Source: Reclinomonas americana ATCC 50394
Taxonomy: Eukaryota; Jakobida; Jakobea; Jakobida
Direction: 5' to 3'
Assembly: GCA_048213135.1 (NCBI GenBank)
Contig: PS015114.1
Location: forward strand, 82,237-131,747
DNA: 49,511 bases
The translations under genes were made by a program, and so were the position numbers. Below, piece after piece: positions 35,079-45,638 of this stretch (position 1 is its first letter; every line of letters starts with the position of its first letter). Below the pieces are notes generated by a model, which saw only the letters and a list, made by a program, of their open reading frames with translations, was not told the DNA's origin and made no database searches.

Positions 35079-37091
35079 ATGCGCGCTGCGAGTGTGCTTT
35101 GCATCGTACTATGCTGTTGTGCACTGCACGGATGGCCCGGACTGGCATCTGTGCTGCGCATGAGTGCAGACAACTCAACAAACGCTTCCAGTAACAATGA
35201 CATGCCATCGGTGCTTGCCTTGTCGGCGAATGCCACGTGGACTCTGCACGACATTCCTGTGGCGATTGTGATGTTCTACTCGGGAGGTCTCGTCGTTCAC
35301 TGCTCTCTACCTTCATGGGTGGAGACTGATGCGTGCGATCCGCAGAGGCATGTGGCAGTGGGCAGGTGATTCCACTGTGCGCGCAGGCGTTTCGAGCAGT
35401 GGAGGCTCTGGCGCAGCAGCAGACAGAGGATGGTGTGATGGTGGCCTCGTTTGATCAGGACAGCAATCGCGCTCATGGTGAGCATTGTTGCAAGCTGTCT
35501 CTCTCTCACCTGTCCTCATGAGCGTGGTTGCAGCTCTGCGTCTCAGCGTGGCCGGTGTGTACTCGCTTCGTGTGTTCCGCCACGGGATAATCGACGGCAA
35601 GGCATACGAAGGCGAGTTTACGGTGAGTGTGTAGCATACGCCGATCGGTGCCTCGAGCTCGCTGCTACTAACACTCTCAACAGGCGGAGGAGCTGAGCGA
35701 GTATGTGGCACGAAGCCGCTTGCCGTCGGTGCAAGACGCTGACGATGCCGACATGCTGCAACTCACTGTGGTCAAGAGTACGCGGGCAGTGGTGACCACA
35801 TTGAGCCGCTCTTCTCCAGGTGTGTGTGTGTGGCTGTGTGTGTGTGGACCGCAGACAACAGAAGGAGAACGTGACTCGTGCATGGGTGCAGAGTTTGCTG
35901 CGCTGAGTCGTGTGGCCGATAGCCTGCGCGGTGAGCTGACGTTCCTGCGTACCGACTTGCCGATTGGTGGTGTGGGCAATCCGGCACGCGTGTTTGTGTT
36001 TCGCGATTTCGACGCGGAGCCGGTGGCGTACACGGGTGGTGTGGTGGACGAGCGCCTCTTTGCATCGTGGTTGGCCACTGCACTGACGCCGCTCTGGGCG
36101 AGATTCAGCTACGAGCTGCCGGACTCCCTGCACCAGCACATGCTCCTCGTCGTGTTGCCGGCCGCCGACATGGCCGTGTATGACGGCGACAAAAACAGGA
36201 GCTGGCACCCCGTGCTCCGTGAGCTCACACATACGGCAAGTGAGCAGGCCCATGGCTTCTTCTTTCGCTTTACTTTCAACGTCGACGAGTTGCGCGATTC
36301 GCGTTGGAATGTGGTGGGTGATGGCATTCCGCATTCTCACGCACGCAGTGCATTGCAGGAGCTTGCTGGCTGCATACGCGGGTGAGCAGTCGGTGAACAA
36401 CACGCCGACGGCCGTCATCTACGATTACGAACACAAACTGCGGTACCGCATGGCCGACGCAGAGGCACTGACACCTGCCAGCCTGCGTGCCTTCATGATG
36501 ACCTTCAAGAGTGGCAATCTCACGCCGTTCATCAGGAGTCAGCGTCCACCAGAGGACAACTCGGGACCGGTGAAGGTTTGCCGCCCCATGTTCCCCCCAC
36601 CTGCATCTCTTGTTTCTTACACCCTCTTCTGACAGATGGTGGTCGCGCACACCTTTGATGAGATCGTCCTGGACCCGACCAAGGACGTATTCCTGCGCGT
36701 CTACGCACCATGGTCCGGCCACTGCAAGCACATGCAGCCGAAATTCCACGCCACTGCAGAACTCTTGCGAGACGTGCCGTCGGTGGTGGTCGCGGAGCTG
36801 GACGGCACAGCCAATGACATGCCGCCGCTGCTTGTCGAGCACGTGCGAGGCTACCCCACAATCCTGTTCATTCCGGCTCGGAGCAAGCCGGTGAAGAGCG
36901 CAGCGGAAATTCTGCGGTACGAGGGTCCACGTCTTGCAGCAGACATGTTCGAGTATGTTATCAAGCACGCCTCCATTCCGATTGAGAGCGGCGCGACCGC
37001 TGCTGCTGGTGGTGAGAGCTACACGTTGTGGGTCTTTCAGTGGATGGTGTTGCTTGTGGCCTCGGTCAGCCTGCTGGTGGTGGTGACTTGA
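35079..37091 (+). CDS. Membrane-anchored PDI-like thioredoxin-fold protein, WSGHC active site
   Basis: ATG 35079 starts a signal peptide (MRAASVLCIVLCCCALHG) ahead of a Ser/Asn-rich linker with NxS/T glycosylation sites. The first thioredoxin-like domain has IVMFYSGG where an active site would be and no CxxC. Middle domains follow, with DGKAYEGEFTAEELSEYV and FFFRFTFNVDELRDSRWN resembling PDI b-type domains. The last domain is clear: FDEIVLDPTKDVFLRVY, then APWSGHCKHM, then VRGYPTILFIPA with the cis-Pro. PDI normally has APWCGHCK, so the nucleophilic first Cys is Ser here. A hydrophobic helix (WVFQWMVLLVASVSLLVVV) ends the protein at TGA 37089-37091, without a KDEL-type signal. The likely location is the ER membrane, as a chaperone or mixed-disulfide binding role rather than an oxidase. 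Confidence 0.85.
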
Positions 37092-37325
37092 AACCCCACA
37101 CACGCGCTGCAGTTTCAGCGGACAGCGGGTTTGGAATGTCGGTTAGCGACGCAGAGGTGGTCCAGCGGGTCGTGCGCGTACTGCGTGCATGATGCCGACG
37201 ATGAATGACACGGGGTGCATGCTTGTCGGAGAGAAACTGCGAGCTTCGTTCGCTGCCAAAAATAAATCCGAGTAAAGAGAGAGAGAGAAAGTCACCTCTC
37301 CTCTTCCTATCCCTCTTTGTCTCCC

Positions 37326-39516
37326 ATGGCCGCCTTTGTCGATCTCCTTGGCCCGACGCTGTTCACGCACAATGGCACAGTCAGCACCGACGAGGCACTC
37401 AACAACTGCACTGCTGTTGTTGCGACAAGTGATCGCTCTCCACCTCTTACACACCAACGTACTCACTCTTCTCCTCCTCCTCCCCTCTCACTCCCCCTCT
37501 TATGCCTCCATCACGCACACAGGGCCTGCTCTTCAGTGCACACTGGTGAGATGTGTGTGTGTGTGCATGCATGGATATCGATCTCACGCTCGCTCGTATA
37601 CGCACTACTGCTTGTATTCCAGGTGCGCTCCATGTCGTGTGCTGAGCACCAAGCTCGCCGAAATGTACACCACGTTCAAGGCGGCAAACAAAGGCTTTGA
37701 GGTGGGTCTTCATCCTTGTCGGAAAAACGCAGTTCGTGCACAACTCAGTTGCAGGTCTTCTCCGCCCTGCATGCATGCAGATCGTGTATGTTTCCAGTGA
37801 TCACGACGAGGAGGAGTTCAAGTTGCGCATCGCTCTTGGCTGTCGGGTCGCGGGCACGAGCAGCGTATCTAACTGTCGTCCACAGTGACTACTTTGCGGA
37901 GCATCCGTGGATTGCGTTGCCGTACGAAGACCGGGAGCGCAAGGCCGAGATATCTGCCAAGTTCGAGGTCCGCGGCATTCCGACGCTGGTGATTCTGGCG
38001 CCCGGCGGCGAGCTCATCACGGCCAATGGTGAGTCGTGATTGATATTCTTCGAGTTTGTGTATCTGCAAGCGAGAGCGAGAGAGAGGGAAATGTCATCGC
38101 TGACCTTTGCGTTGCGCAGGTCGTGAGCGCGTCATGTCGGACCCGCAGGGTGCCAGATATCCCTGGTACGCATGCGCCACTGTTATTGCCTTCCCTTCCC
38201 GCGTGTCGCGTGCCACTCATGCGAAGTGCAGGTACCCACCAACGCTGTCGCACTGCATCGGCTCGTCCTTTGTCAACAAGCACGGCCAGAGTCTCGATCG
38301 CCGTGCCATTTCTGGCAAGTACCTTGGACTGTACTTCAGCGGCCTCTGGTGCCCACCGAGCGTCAGTTGCGTGTTGTCTCCTCTTTCGGCACCCTTCATG
38401 AAACGCTGCGACTGATACCGAGTGCAGTGTTCACTCCGATGCTGGCGTCGGTCTACGAGGAGGTCAGGGAGTCTGGCAAGCTGCGTGTTCGTGTCGTACT
38501 GGTGGGAAGTGAAGCAGAGGTGCTGACCTGTCATCTGTGCAGGCCATTCGAGGTGGTGTTCGCCTCTGTCGACCGCAGCGACGAGGAGTTTGAAGAGCAA
38601 CTCGGTTTGTCTCAACGATTCGAAAGATGTGGTGTGTGGCTTGAACTCAACACTGAGGTACAGCGACGATGCCGTGGCTGGCCATCCCACTCGGAGATGA
38701 CCGCATCGCTCTGCTGCAAGAGCGGTTCGGTATCACACGCATTCCATCACTGGTCATTCTCGGTGCGCACCACCTGTTGCAGAAGAGAGGAGAGGTGTCT
38801 CTCCGTTTTTCCCAACGCACTCAATATTCATTCTACAGACGAGGACATGAACGTGGTCAACTCTGCTGCTGCCGGTGCTGTGCGGGTGCGTTGAGTTCGC
38901 AGTCTCCAGTTTCCCCCCACTGCGACTCACACGATCTCACGTACACAGGCTCGTGGTGCTGCGGGATTTCCGTTCCATCCGATTCCAGCAAGCGAGTTGG
39001 ACGGTGGTGAAATCGACGACATACTCACCAACCTCACTCCCACTGCGATTCTGTTTATGGAGGATGTGGAAGCCGATCAGCAGCACCAGCTGAAAATGAT
39101 GTTGTCGGAGATCGCCAGTGAGGTGTTGCTGGAGGACAAGGTACGCGTGTGCATGTGACCAAGCAGACTGATCTCTCTCACCGCGCGTACAGAATGGCTC
39201 TCGCTCGATGCTCTTTTACTACGCCATCGGGTCGGGACGAATCTGTCAGCAGGTGCGCAAGTTGACAGGTCTCGGCAACGCCAAAGGCACTCCTCAGCTG
39301 ATTCTTCTGGATCTGGTGAGTGACACTTCTGGATCTGATATGCTTAATAGCGAGTTGAGCGGCTGATTGTTTGCACAGGGGTATCGCAGTGCGTTGTACA
39401 AGTCAGCGCGCGAAGGCGATATCACTGCCGGCTACCTGCGCCAAATCATCCGAGACTTCAAGAGCAAATCACTGCACATGGAGCACTTTGAAGTGTACCA
39501 CGACGTCGACGAGTGA
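37326..39516 (+). CDS. Nucleoredoxin-like protein, copy A
   Basis: The protein has tandem thioredoxin-like domains as in nucleoredoxin and tryparedoxin-type redoxins. ATG 37326 gives MAAFVDLLGPTLFTHNGTV. An exon join at TG|G makes GLLFSAHWCAPCRVLS, so domain 1 keeps CxxC. YFAEHPWIALPYEDRER and GIPTLVILAPGGELITANG follow. Domain 2 has LYFSGLWCPPSV and then FTPMLASVYEEVRES, where the second Cys is Ser. FEVVFASVDRSDEEFEE, PWLAIPLGDDR and ITRIPSLVILG match the nucleoredoxin pattern. A third domain without CxxC follows (EVLLEDK, MLFYYAIGSG, TPQLILLDL), ending EVYHDVDE at TGA 39514-39516. The intron at 38480-38542 must start with GC to keep the frame (GK joined to PFEVVF). The gene lies 234 bp after the PDI-like gene. 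Confidence 0.87.
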
Positions 39517-39655
39517 GCGAGTGGCTGGGAAGGTAACACAACGACTGCATTTGCCAACGAATGCAATCGACAGCGGCAACCTTGATGATCGAGTCCAACT
39601 GCAACCACCTGCAGCTTGACAAACTGCAGTTGGGCAGAGAAGGCGAGTGAAGCAT

Positions 39656-39870
39656 GTGGCCACTGCAGGCTGCCCAGTGTCTTTGGTGGTGATCGCGGAG
39701 CCCAGACGGCACAGCTGTCCACCGAAAATAAATCCGCGACTTCTTCGATATCGATCTGGCGGAAGACAGGTTCGAGTTTATCAAGCCTCCGCTCCTGTTG
39801 AGAGTGAGAGCTACGCGTTGTGGGTCTATCAGTAGATGGTGTTGCTTGTGATGAAGACTTGCAACTGAAA
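39656..39870 (+). pseudogene. Decayed fragment of the PDI-like gene's 3' end
   Basis: This stretch matches the last exon of the PDI-like gene (about 36754-37092) in pieces: GGTGATCGCGGAGCC and GACGGCACAGC against the VVVAELDGTA codons, TTCGAGTTTATCAAG against FEYVIK, and GAGAGCTACGCGTTGTGG against ESYTLW. A TAG replaces the Trp codon of FQWMVLL and there are internal deletions. Homology continues past the stop to about 39965 (GTGGTCCAGCG, CGCGTACTGCGTGC). It is the leftover of the 5' side of the duplicated nucleoredoxin unit. Confidence 0.8.
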
Positions 39871-40160
39871 CCCACACGGCGCCAGCCAACAGCGCGCGGG
39901 TTCGAAATTGATCACCGATGCAGTTGTGGTCCAGCGGATCGTCCGCGTACTGCGTGCGTGATGTCGATGATGGAACAGGAGAGTAAACAAGAGATAACTA
40001 TCTCGCTGAGGAGAGAGAGACAGAGACAAAGGAACTGCAGGCCTGCCAAGAATATTGACTGGACACGAATGAAATTAAATGGCGGACGCGCGTGAGACAC
40101 GACAAATCATTTTTCCGCCGACTTCTTCTGAGCACAGAGAACCACCCTTCTCCTCCCACC

Positions 40161-41315
40161 ATGGCAGCATTCATCGAACTCCTTGGCCCGATGTTGTTGA
40201 CTCACAATGGCACAGTGAGCACCGACGAGGCACTGAAAGACTGCACCGCTGTTGTTGCGTCACCTGTCCAGATCTCTCACACGCAGCGCACCACACTCAC
40301 ACTCTCTGCTCTCTGCTCGCTCCCTCCCACTCTCTCATTGTACCTGCATCACGCACACACAGGGTCTGTTCTTCAGTGGCCACTGGTGAGTTCGAGAGCG
40401 AGATGCGCAGCGCATCCTCTTCGTGTCCACACACTCACTCACTCTCTGTTGCACGACAGGTGCCCTCCGAGCCGCGTGTTCACCCCCAAGCTCGCCGAGG
40501 TGTATAACGCATTCAAGGCGGCCAACAAGGGTTTTGAGGTGAGGAGTGAGTGTATCATGATCATAAATATCGGATATATTGATGTTCTGCGCTTTCCCCT
40601 CTCTCACACTCGCTCTTTCACAGATCGTCTTCATCTCCAGTGACAACGACGAGGAGGAATTCAAGTTGCGCATCGCTCTTTGTCTGTGTGGGCCACGGGA
40701 CAAGAACCGCTTGAATATACGCGGACAAAACAGCGTGTCTCGATATCGCTAATAATTGTCGCCCACAGTGACTACTTTGCGGAGCATCCGTGGATTGCGC
40801 TGCCGTACGGAGATCGGGAGCGCAAAGCAGCGATATCTGCCAAGTACAAGGTCCGCGGCATCCCAACGCTGGTGATTTTGTCGCCCAACGGCGAGCTCAT
40901 CACGGCCAAGGGTGAGTGTAGTCGATGCATTGATGTTCGAGTGCCTGTATTTGCAAGTGGGGAAGAGAGGAGAGGGAGAGAGAAGTGACAGCTTCCTTGC
41001 TGCTGCCTCACACAATGACAACACAGGCCGCGAGCACGTCATGTCAGATCCGCAAGGCGAGAAGTTCCCTTGGTGCGCCCCCCGTTTCTCTCGCGTCTGC
41101 CCGTGCGTGCACGTTGCCGCTCATCAAGATGCGTGTAGGTATCCACCAACGCTGTCGGACTGCGTCGGCTCGTCATTCGTCAACAAGCACGGTCAGACTG
41201 TCGATCGCCATGCCATTTCCGGCAAGTATCTCGGACTGTACTTCAGCGGCCACTGGTGCCCACCGAGCGTCAGTTGCGTTATAATTCTCTTCTCTCTCAC
41301 ACATACACACTCTAT

Positions 41316-41353
<38 letters not shown>

Positions 41354-43082
41354 GAAACGCTGCGACTGATACCGGATGCTGTTTCTCGATCTGCGCAGTG
41401 TTCACTCCGATGCTGGCGTCGGTCTACGAGGAGGTCAGGGAGTCTGGCNNNNNNNNNNNNNNNNNNNNNNNNNNNNNNNNNNNNNNNNNNNNNNNNNNNN
41501 NNNNNNNNNNNNNNNNNNNNNNNNNNNNNNNNNNNNNNNNNNNNNNNNNNNNNNNNNNNNNNNNNNNNNNNNNNNNNNNNNNNNNNNNNNNNNNNNNNNN
41601 NNNNNNNNNNNNNNNNNNNNNNNNNNNNNNNNNNNNNNNNNNNNNNNNNNNNNNNNNNNNNNNNNNNNNNNNNNNNNNNNNNNNNNNNNNNNNNNNNNNN
41701 NNNNNNNNNNNNNNNNNNNNNNNNNNNNNNNNNNNNNNNNNNNNNNNNNNNNNNNNNNNNNNNNNNNNNNNNNNNNNNNNNNNNNNNNNNNNNNNNNNNN
41801 NNNNNNNNNNNNNNNNNNNNNNNNNNNNNNNNNNNNNNNNNNNNNNNNNNNNNNNNNNNNNNNNNNNNNNNNNNNNNNNNNNNNNNNNNNNNNNNNNNNN
41901 NNNNNNNNNNNNNNNNNNNNNNNNNNNNNNNNNNNNNNNNNNNNNNNNNNNNNNNNNNNNNNNNNNNNNNNNNNNNNNNNNNNNNNNNNNNNNNNNNNNN
42001 NNNNNNNNNNNNNNNNNNNNNNNAAGTTGCGTGCTCGTGTTATAGGGTGCGGAGAAAATGAAGCAGCGGAAATGCTGACTTGTCATCTGCACAGGCCGTT
42101 CGAGGTGGTGTTCGTCTCTGTCGACCGCAGCGACGAGGAGTTTGAGGAGTACCTTGGTTTGTCTTCCAGGGAGAAGCGTGTGTGCACGTCGTGGTTGGTA
42201 CTCATGTATTGAATTGCAGCGACGATGCCGTGGCTGGCCATCCCACGCGGAGATGACCGCATCGGCCTGCTGCAAGAGCGGTTCGGAATCACCAGCATTC
42301 CGTCACTGGTCATTCTCGGTGCGCACTTGTTGCAGAAGAGAGGAGATGTGTCTCTCCGTTTTCCATACACGCTCACTGTTGCATATTGCAGATGAGGACA
42401 TGCACGTGGTCAACTCTGCTGCCGCCGGTGCTGTGCGGGTGCGTTGAGTTCGCAGTCTCCAGTTTCCCCACTTTGACTCATGATCACACGATCTCACGTT
42501 CACAGGCTCACGGTGCTGCGGGGTTCCCGTACTATCCGATTCCGGCAAGCGAGTTGGACGGTGGTGATCTTGGCGATGTCAATGGCACTCCCACCATGAT
42601 GCTCTTCATGGAGGATGTGGAAGCCGATCAGCAGCACAAGCTGAAAGCGGCGCTGTCGGAGATCGCCAAGGAGGTGCTGATGGAGGACAAGGTATACGCG
42701 TGCACATAGCAAAGTAGAGTGGCCTATTATACGTCTCACCACCATGTGCAGTCCGCTGGTCGACTCGACTCTCGCTCGATGCTCTTCTACTACGCCACCG
42801 AATCGGGACATGTCGGTGAACAGGTGCGCAAATTGGCCAACCTCGGCAAGTCTGAAGGCGTCCCACAGCTGGTCTTGCTGGATCTGGTGAGTGCAGCTTT
42901 CTACACATCGTGCTTCTTCGTCTGGCTGACCGCGGCTGTGTCTTCACGCACGTGCACTGCAGGGTGACAGCGCTTCGTTCTACAAGCCGGCACGCGAGGG
43001 CGACTTCACTTCCAACTACCTGCGCCAATTCATCAGTGACTACAAGAGCAAGTCACTGGAGCGCCACCAAGTTCGTCGTTGA
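40161..43082 (+). CDS. Nucleoredoxin-like protein, copy B
   Basis: This is a tandem paralogue of the gene at 37326 with the same exon plan. ATG 40161 gives MAAFIELLGPMLLTHNGTV. Domain 1 reads GLFFSGHWCPPSRVFT, so the resolving Cys that copy A keeps (WCAPC) is Ser. Domain 2 also reads LYFSGHWCPPSV. YFAEHPWIALPYGDRER, GIPTLVILSPNGELITAKG, FEVVFVSVDRSDEEFEE, PWLAIPRGDDR and ITSIPSLVILG are otherwise intact. The third domain continues EVLMEDK, MLFYYATESGHVGEQVR, VPQLVLLDL and ends SLERHQVRR at TGA 43080-43082, where a deletion relative to copy A has replaced the acidic tail. With no CxxC at all it may bind redox partners without turnover. A 575-N gap interrupts it. Confidence 0.85.
41449..42023. 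other. Assembly gap (575 N)
   Basis: The gap lies in copy B between GAGTCTGGC and AAGTTGCGTG. In copy A the matching sequence is continuous (GAGTCTGGCAAGCTGCGTG), so either an insertion is present or the gap size is artificial. Confidence 0.95.
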
Positions 43083-43650
43083 ACGGCGCACGAGGACGGG
43101 AGCAGACAGGGCCGCTGCGAGAGTCGTGGATTCGAACAAACGCGAACAGAAGCCGAATGCAATGAACTCGAGCTCGTCGCTATGTACCAGATCAATGTGC
43201 ATGGGGGGGAGATGATCATGAGCGCAATCAGCACCGAGTACTTCGCGGGGCGATACAACGGACTGCAAGCTCGTCGACGCGTCTGAGCAACTCAAGCCCC
43301 AGTATTGCATGCGCATGCGCATGCCCAACTGATACTTGAACTCTTGACAAGAATGCATCGCAGGCGAACCATCTAACCGGCATGCAAGTGGGTTTGCAGA
43401 CTCTTGGCGCAAGTGGTGTCTGGATCCGGAAGCCCCCATATCCATGGCCAGATCCGGAAACCGATATCATGATCACTTGATATGAGTCGCTCTGTGAGAG
43501 ACCGCACAGACCCGCCACGTTCTCATCTCGTCCGTGACTTGTAGTTGCTGGGGCGCCTGACCCACAGCGCAGTGCGCACAAGCGATATTGACAACTTCAT
43601 TGAAATTGCGCTCGCTCATCATCATCGCATTGAGTAAGTGAGTTACTTTG
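43083..43650. other. Intergenic region without a recognised gene
   Basis: About 568 bp. It contains a repeated GCATGC run (43304-43320) and short palindromic patches such as GATATCATGATCACTTGATATGAG (43462-43485, partial symmetry). No exon was recognised; a tRNA-like stretch was examined and rejected. Confidence 0.45.
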
Positions 43651-44148
43651 ATGGCGTCAGCGTCAGGATCAGGCGTCCGCACCATCGGAGGCTCTTCGTC
43701 TTCCTCCTCGTCGGCCTCTGACGGAGAGACACTGGCACTCTTCTTGCGAGGCACACTCGAGACACTGCAGCAACGGGCATCGAAACGCAAGGACGATGAA
43801 CTCAACCGCGCCTGTGTGGACATGCTCGGTGAGACACACACACACACACGCGCGCGCGCTCACTGTGTGCATGCACGCAAGACACACACTCTGTCTCTCT
43901 GTCTGTCTGTGTGTGCGTGCGTCTTTGTGAAATACGCGTGCGTGCGCGCGTGTGTATGCGTGTGTGCGTGTCTTGCCATCACTCACGCTCCTCTCTCTCG
44001 CTCTCTCTGTTCTCGCTCTCATGCGCAAACAGGCAAGGTCACGCGTATTGCGAGTCCGCGAGAGGAATCATCGTGGATTCACCCGTTGGTGTTGGGTGTC
44101 AACTCGAATGATAAGAAGACTGCAGCGGCCGCGCTCAATGGCATTCAG
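43651..44148 (+). CDS. DCB-domain fragment of a BIG/MON2-like protein (two exons)
   Basis: Two exons, 43651-43828 and 44033-44148, join in phase 1 with a GGTGAGA donor and an AACAGG acceptor. After a Ser-rich start (MASASGSGVRTIGG) the product reads FLRGTLETLQQRAS, DELNRACVDMLGKVTRIAS, SWIHPLVLGVNSNDKK and AAALNGIQ. This pattern of a paired helix, LxxACxxxL, then a helix with LxLxxxSxxxK is that of the DCB domain of large ARF-GEFs (BIG) and MON2. The gene should continue 3', but the next 350 bp are intron-like microsatellites and then an N gap, and no plus-strand continuation is visible beyond. A HUS-like partner sits on the opposite strand at 45639-46414. Confidence 0.5.
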
Positions 44149-44452
44149 GTCGGTGGTGGTGCATCAGTGTCAATCACCTCCCAAGTCCTCTCTCTCTGCC
44201 CCCGTGTCTCCCTCTCCACATATGCACAAGACTCGAAGCAGGCAGAGATGGGGTGAAGGGAGAAAGGAGAGATCTCTCATGGATGCCACGTGCGCATCTG
44301 TCTTTGACACTCGTGTCACTCTCTCTCTCACACATGCATGTTGTCACTTCATCGCTGTGCCGGTCCCTGGCCGCATCTGTTCGTGACCCATCTCTCACAC
44401 CCAACCTCCCGCATACTATTCGCCGTCACCGGCCTCTTCGCTGACACATACA

Positions 44453-44454
<2 letters not shown>

Positions 44455-44513
<59 letters not shown>

Positions 44514-44515
44514 AC
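44455..44515. repeat. (CT)n-(CA)n microsatellite
   Basis: A CT tract at 44455-44489 runs into a CA tract up to the N gap at 44516. It follows the DCB exons and probably lies in an intron. Confidence 0.95.
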
Positions 44516-44647
44516 NNNNNNNNNNNNNNNNNNNNNNNNNNNNNNNNNNNNNNNNNNNNNNNNNNNNNNNNNNNNNNNNNNNNNNNNNNNNNNNNNNNNN
44601 NNNNNNNNNNNNNNNNNNNNNNNNNNNNNNNNNNNNNNNNNNNNNNN
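44516..44647. other. Assembly gap (132 N)
   Basis: The gap is flanked on the left by CA repeats and on the right by (CCT)n/(CT)n. Confidence 0.95.
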
Positions 44648-44657
44648 CCTCCTCCTC

Positions 44658-44734
<77 letters not shown>
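44648..44734. repeat. (CCT)n-(CT)n microsatellite
   Basis: CCT repeats followed by more than 70 bp of pure CT. It is oppositely oriented to the (GA)n tract at 46962-47071. Confidence 0.95.
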
Positions 44735-44737
<3 letters not shown>

Positions 44738-45039
44738 TCAACTCTCGCGGCACCCTCATACGGCACACACAACAAGCGCAGCGTGGCGGTCTCCAGAGGC
44801 GCCATTTGCCTCGCCGCAGTCACCCGATGCGCAGACTCTGGCCGCACTTGCACTGGCGCCACAGGAGGAGCAACAGGAGGAGCAACCACAGCAACAGAAC
44901 GCGCTCCTCCTGCGACCACTGTTCCACTCATGACTTGTGCGCCTCCGCCCAGCACGGCCGCGCTTCCATTGTGCGCAGGAGCACCTCGCACTGCGGTGGC
45001 GCCCAGTGGCACGCCCGCGTGCGGTTGAAGAGCAGCCAT
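44734..45039 (-). CDS. Ala/Val/Pro-rich exon, possible 5' exon of the UBA gene
   Basis: ATG 45037-45039 on the minus strand opens MAALQPHAGVPLGATAV and continues to CVPYEGAARVE with a stop at 44734. The end looks like a splice donor rather than a natural stop: after AGA comes GTTGAGTAAGAGAGAG, offering GTTGAG in phase 0 or GTAAGA in phase 2, followed directly by a long AG tract. The UBA-domain gene on the plus strand lacks its 5' end, starts with a phase-0 acceptor and is also preceded by a long GA tract. Joining them needs an inversion (see findings). As it stands it may be a 101-residue orphan. Composition is low complexity, so coding status is uncertain. Confidence 0.4.
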
Positions 45040-45159
45040 TAGATTTCTGCTGTGAGAGCAATGAAAAGTTGTGATTTTGAAGGTCAGCAGGACGTCAGGG
45101 TATCCTCACAGTCCGAAGTGCACCACTTGGTTCCAGCGATGACGAAGCAAGATAGATGT

Positions 45160-45400
45160 GCGCGTAAGCGCAGTGTAATAACAGAATTCGAAGGCGATGT
45201 GTGATCTGGAAGCTTTGCTGTCCGGATCTTCGAATTCAATCGCGAAGTCCCCGACTTTCGGAAGCACAGTGCATGTGTATACGTAAGCGCTGTGTAACAG
45301 ACTTCGAAAGCGGCGTTTGTCACACTGCGAAGTCCACGACTTTCGGTCCGGATCGTCAACGTCACACTGCGTTGTCCACCGAGTGCGTCACTTGCGGGCT
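45160..45400. repeat. Degenerate tandem repeat, about 120-bp period
   Basis: Two diverged copies are visible. CGTAAGCGC-GTGTAA followed by ACAG and TTCGAA-GCG occurs at about 45165-45197 and again at 45286-45314. GCGAAGTCC-CGACTTTCGG occurs at about 45242-45261 and 45327-45346. TCCGGATC also recurs. The surrounding 45040-45638 has no recognisable gene. Confidence 0.6.
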
Positions 45401-45638
45401 TGTGTTTCGGCATCCTGCATCCTGCACCGTCGCCCATCTCAACAAACAGCGCAGCTACAAACCCCCAGGCGAGCGTAAACGACGACGACGACAAGGACTT
45501 TTCATACGCGCCGCAGGAGAGGTGAGGGAGACGACGACGACGACGGGAGATGCGTATAAAGAAAAGGAGGAAAAGAGAGTGGGGGTGGGAAAACGGGGGT
45601 AAGGAAGAGTTGTGTCTCTAGTCGAGTCGCTCTCTGTC

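Noticed and set aside
43308-43390. Minus-strand tRNA-like stretch with a 7-bp GCATGCC/GGCATGC stem and GTTCAAG
   Set aside because: The B box lacks the closing C (GTTCAAGTA), the total is only about 67 nt, the D-arm and anticodon stem do not pair, and the outer stem comes from a GCATGC repeat.
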